NCBI GenBank assembly: GCA_024692805.1
Contig: JAILMD010000006.1
Location: forward strand, 1-15,337
Origin: a bacterium
GTDB taxonomy: Bacteria; Bacillota; Clostridia; Christensenellales; UBA1242
Direction: 5' to 3'
DNA length: 15,337 nt
Below, piece by piece: positions 13,346 to 15,337 of the stretch. Position numbers and translations under genes: made by a program. Positions within the stretch are counted from its first letter, which is position 1. Every line of letters begins with the position of its first letter. The notes under the pieces are model-generated. The model had not been told where the DNA came from. It searched no databases and saw only the letters and a program-made list of their open reading frames with translations.

Positions 13346-13426
13346 CCATAAAGAGTGTGTTAGGGACAGCCCCTTTGACCACACAGCAACCTGCTACTTA
13401 GTAAGGTGCTAAAGGCTGAACGATGG
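13346..13426 (+). promoter_or_regulatory. SAM-I-clan riboswitch aptamer, compact form
   Basis: The core conserved bases of the SAM-I clan are present in order: AAAGAG, then AGGGACAGCCCC, CACAGCAACC, AAGGTGCTAA and a closing strand ending ATGG. P1 can form from CCAT (13346-13349) and ATGG (13423-13426), and P2 from GTGTG (13355-13359) and CACAC (13380-13384). P3 lies between ACCT (13389-13392) and AGGT (13404-13407). Only about eight bases lie between GCTAA and the P1 strand, too few for the usual P4 hairpin, so this looks like a SAM-IV or SAM-I/IV-like form. It binds S-adenosylmethionine and should switch off metK when SAM is plentiful. Confidence 0.85.
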
Positions 13427-13444
13427 TGAGTTTTATGATTGTTT

Positions 13445-13467
13445 GCCATCGTTACGATGGCTTTTTT
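13445..13467 (+). terminator. Riboswitch-controlled terminator of metK
   Basis: Perfect 7-pair hairpin GCCATCG/CGATGGC (13445-13451 and 13455-13461) with a TTA loop and six T. Its left arm (13446-13453) is the exact complement of AACGATGG at 13419-13426, the 3' strand of the aptamer. The two pairings exclude each other, which gives an ON state without SAM and termination with SAM. Confidence 0.9.
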
Positions 13468-13497
13468 CTTTGCTTTTTATGGAAAAAGGAGAAGAAA

Positions 13498-14589
13498 ATG
13501 ATAAAAACAATAACGAGTGAGTCGGTTAATATTGGCCACCCAGATAAAACGTGTGACACGATTGCCGACGCCTTTCTTGACGAAGCCTTAAGGCAAGATA
13601 AGTTTAGTCAAATGGCAGTTGAATGCGCCATAAAAAACGACAAATTATTTATTTATGGTGAGGCAACAACTAAGGCAAAAATTGACTATGAAACCATTGC
13701 TAGAAAGGTTTTAAAAGAAATTGGCTACGCTAATGAGTTTAAAATTATAAAGGAAATAAGTGAGCAAAGCCCAGACATTAATAAAGCCGTTATAAAAGAT
13801 AAGCTTTGCGCCAATGACCAGGGAATTGTTTATGGCTTTGCAACTAATGAAACCAAAGAGTTTATGCCACTTCCAATAATGATTGCCCATAAACTTATGA
13901 TTAAATATAACGAGTTTAGAAAGCAAAGAACTGATTTTTTTGCTGACGCAAAAAGCCAGGTTTCAGTTGATTATCTTGATGATAAACCAGTTAACATAAG
14001 AACTGTTTTAATCAGCGTTTCTCACGCCGAAAGCTTATCGCTAACAGAAATACAAAAGATAATAAAAGAAAGCGTTATTGAGCCCGTTTTGGCCGAATTT
14101 AGCCAATTAATAAGCAATAAAACAAACTATTTAATAAACACAAGCGGAAAGTTTACTATTTGGGGCAGTTTTAGCGATAGTGGCTGCGTTGGAAGAAAGA
14201 TTGTTGTTGATTCTTATGGTGGAGTTGGTCGCGTTGGTGGAGGCTGTTTTAGTTCTAAAAATGCAACAAAAGTTGATAGAAGTGGTGCTTATTACGCAAG
14301 ATTTGTTGCGAAAAATGTTGTGGCTCATGGTTTTGCTAAAAAATGTGAAATTCAAGTTGGTTATGCAATTGGGCTAAGTAAACCCGTTTCAATTTATGTT
14401 GATTGTTTTAATACTGAACTAAGGCCAACAAATGAAATTATTGATTACATTAATAGTAATTTTGATTTTAGCCTTGATAACATAATTAAAGAACTTGATT
14501 TGCTTGCACCAATTTATAAACAAACGGCATGTTTTGGGCATTTTGGAAGAAATAAATTTCCTTGGGAACAAATAAAAACGCTCGGCTAG
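13498..14589 (+). CDS. metK: S-adenosylmethionine synthetase, divergent
   Basis: MetK makes SAM from methionine and ATP. The start is ATG 13498, behind GGAG (13488-13491); an upstream in-frame ATG at 13423 lies inside the riboswitch and terminator and is not used. The 363-residue protein keeps GHPDK (13-17), GEATT (54-58), SEQSPDI, GRKIVVDSYGG (232-242), TKVDRS with Lys254 and Lys258, CEIQVGYAIG and FGHFGR. It is 20-30 residues shorter than usual. The family GFDxxTC segment before SEQSPDI is missing. The usual GAGDQG loop reads CANDQG (104-109), and the usual GGP-x-GD-x-GLTGRK reads WGSFSDSGCVGRK (222-234). GGGAFSGKD reads GGGCFSSKN. The riboswitch supports a true SAM-synthesis role despite these changes. 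Confidence 0.92.
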   Translation: MIKTITSESVNIGHPDKTCDTIADAFLDEALRQDKFSQMAVECAIKNDKLFIYGEATTKAKIDYETIARKVLKEIGYANEFKIIKEISEQSPDINKAVIKDKLCANDQGIVYGFATNETKEFMPLPIMIAHKLMIKYNEFRKQRTDFFADAKSQVSVDYLDDKPVNIRTVLISVSHAESLSLTEIQKIIKESVIEPVLAEFSQLISNKTNYLINTSGKFTIWGSFSDSGCVGRKIVVDSYGGVGRVGGGCFSSKNATKVDRSGAYYARFVAKNVVAHGFAKKCEIQVGYAIGLSKPVSIYVDCFNTELRPTNEIIDYINSNFDFSLDNIIKELDLLAPIYKQTACFGHFGRNKFPWEQIKTLG

Positions 14590-14601
14590 GTTTTCTTTTG
14601 T

Positions 14602-14630
14602 TTGACAATTATTTTCCACATTGATAATAT
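14602..14630 (+). promoter_or_regulatory. Promoter of the four-helix membrane protein
   Basis: -35 TTGACA (14602-14607), 17-base spacer, -10 TAATAT (14625-14630): the same boxes as the metK promoter. The leader is short, with GAGGAGGG before the ATG. Confidence 0.85.
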
Positions 14631-14649
14631 AGTTTTAGAGGAGGGAAAT

Positions 14650-15141
14650 ATGAAGAAGTTTATTGGCCCAATTTGCTCAATTTTAATGGGAACATTAACT
14701 TTCGTTTTTGCTAGCATAACTTATTTAACGGAATATGTTAAAGGGCTTGATACAACAACAGGTTATAACGTTTGGAAAATTTTTGACGTTTTTGACTCAA
14801 ATGTTGATGGTTATGTTTTCTTTAAAATTGCAACAATCGCTTTAATTGTTTTAGCATCATTGCTTATTATTTCAGGTTTGATTTTACTTCTTTGCAACAC
14901 GAAGGTTATTAAAACAAAAGTTAATTTCAACTTAATTAATAATTGCTTATTAACTTTAGCTGTTGTTGCTAATGTTTTAGGATTAATTGCTGGAATAATT
15001 ATGACTAACTATTTAACAAATGCGTTAATCATTGCTAAACTTGGTGTTGGTTTATGGCTTAACTTAGCATTCAGCATTTCAGTTTGCTTGTTGGCATGGA
15101 TCTTTGCAAAAACTGTTAAAGCATCAAAAAAGAAAAGATAG
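14650..15141 (+). CDS. Four-helix membrane protein of unknown function
   Basis: No family is recognised. The start is ATG 14650 because GAGGAGGG (14638-14645) lies four bases before it; an in-frame ATG at 14602 would overlap the promoter. The 163-residue protein has hydrophobic segments at about 5-27, 58-82, 97-118 and 127-154. A polar loop at 28-57 (with DTTTGYNVWKIFDVFDSN) is probably outside the membrane. The end is strongly basic (KTVKASKKKR), which fits a cytoplasmic C-terminus. The layout resembles small four-helix membrane proteins common in Bacillota, without conserved catalytic residues. It has its own strong promoter and terminator, so it is a separate unit from metK. Confidence 0.8.
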   Translation: MKKFIGPICSILMGTLTFVFASITYLTEYVKGLDTTTGYNVWKIFDVFDSNVDGYVFFKIATIALIVLASLLIISGLILLLCNTKVIKTKVNFNLINNCLLTLAVVANVLGLIAGIIMTNYLTNALIIAKLGVGLWLNLAFSISVCLLAWIFAKTVKASKKKR

Positions 15142-15149
15142 TAAAAAAT

Positions 15150-15178
15150 AAAAAGAGCTCTAAAAAGGGCTCTTTTTT
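15150..15178 (+). terminator. Terminator of the four-helix membrane protein gene
   Basis: Stem AAAAGAGCTC with GGGCTCTTTT (one G-T pair) around TAAAAA, followed by T. It starts nine bases after the stop codon. Confidence 0.9.
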
Positions 15179-15180
15179 GT

Positions 15181-15337
15181 TGCTGAAATTTTGCAGAAAT
15201 TTAGCAAGAATTAAATTTATAACTAAAAACAGAGGCATAGTATTATGTTAGGCAAGTTAAAAATAAATAATAGGGCGCAATTTACCAAAATTTCTAGCAG
15301 AAATCTATTTTGATAAAAACGCAAAATATATATAATA
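15181..15337. other. AT-rich non-coding tail with short inverted repeats and a possible promoter at the edge
   Basis: No convincing gene is seen. One imperfect hairpin spans 15180-15206 (TTGCT-AAATTT arms, one bulged base). A second, looser one lies near 15287-15313. The last bases hold TATAAT (15331-15336), with TTGATA 15 bases or TTTTGA 17 bases upstream, which may drive a gene beyond the window. Confidence 0.35.

Noticed and set aside
13423..13497. In-frame upstream ATG extending metK
   Set aside because: It falls inside the riboswitch closing strand and terminator; the extension (MVSFMIVCHR...) has no MetK similarity and a good ribosome site precedes the ATG at 13498.
14602..14649. Longer start for the four-helix membrane protein
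   Set aside because: The ATG at 14602 would overlap the -35 box, and the strong GAGGAGGG site points to 14650.
15245..15313. Possible 22-residue small protein with AGAGG nine bases upstream
   Set aside because: Too short, no recognisable features and no promoter of quality; probably chance.

Overview
The window looks like chromosomal DNA of an AT-rich Bacillota-type bacterium, probably an uncultured clostridial or gut lineage. The reasons are the low GC content, AGGAGG-type ribosome sites, sigma-A-like promoters with a near-constant 17-base spacer, tRNAs with encoded CCA, and the order comEC - holA - (two extra genes) - rpsT, a Bacillota core arrangement. The species cannot be named from the sequence alone.

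Layout. (1) 1-480: the C-terminal end of a type I restriction HsdR subunit and its terminator. (2) 575-723: a tRNA-Glu on the minus strand with promoter and terminator. (3) 750-5254: comEC (without its usual metallo-beta-lactamase domain), holA, a five-helix membrane protein, and a membrane-anchored M28-peptidase-like protein that appears to have lost its metal ligands. The last three genes overlap by 4 bases each and end at a bidirectional hairpin shared with rpsT. (4) 5262-7975: rpsT on the minus strand, a 73-residue membrane protein and recG. (5) 8047-8507: a Val-Gly-Cys-Leu tRNA cluster. (6) 8627-13245: an accessory secretion region. It encodes an 804-residue secreted protein, a 211-residue Thr/Val/Ala-rich secreted protein resembling TasA/CalY-type fibre subunits, and a SipW/ER-type signal peptidase about twice the usual size. 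(7) 13309-14589: metK behind a compact SAM-I-clan riboswitch with a textbook terminator/antiterminator. (8) 14602-15178: a four-helix membrane protein and its terminator, followed by a short non-coding tail.

How the parts may work together. The secretion region is the most system-like part: two exported proteins with SipW-type leaders sit directly upstream of a dedicated, enlarged signal peptidase, as in tapA-sipW-tasA of Bacillus subtilis. The large protein has a C-terminal region resembling the C-type-lectin-like fold of formylglycine-generating-enzyme-like and diversity-generating-retroelement target proteins. An inferred model is surface fibres carrying a binding protein, both matured by the same peptidase.

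Two further signals are notable. comEC, holA and recG each have a promoter whose -10 box ends 6 or 7 bases before the start codon, with no ribosome site, which predicts leaderless mRNAs, whereas other genes here have strong ribosome sites. The M28-like protein lacks every metal ligand that I can align by eye. All family calls were made by reading motifs; no database or folding program was used.
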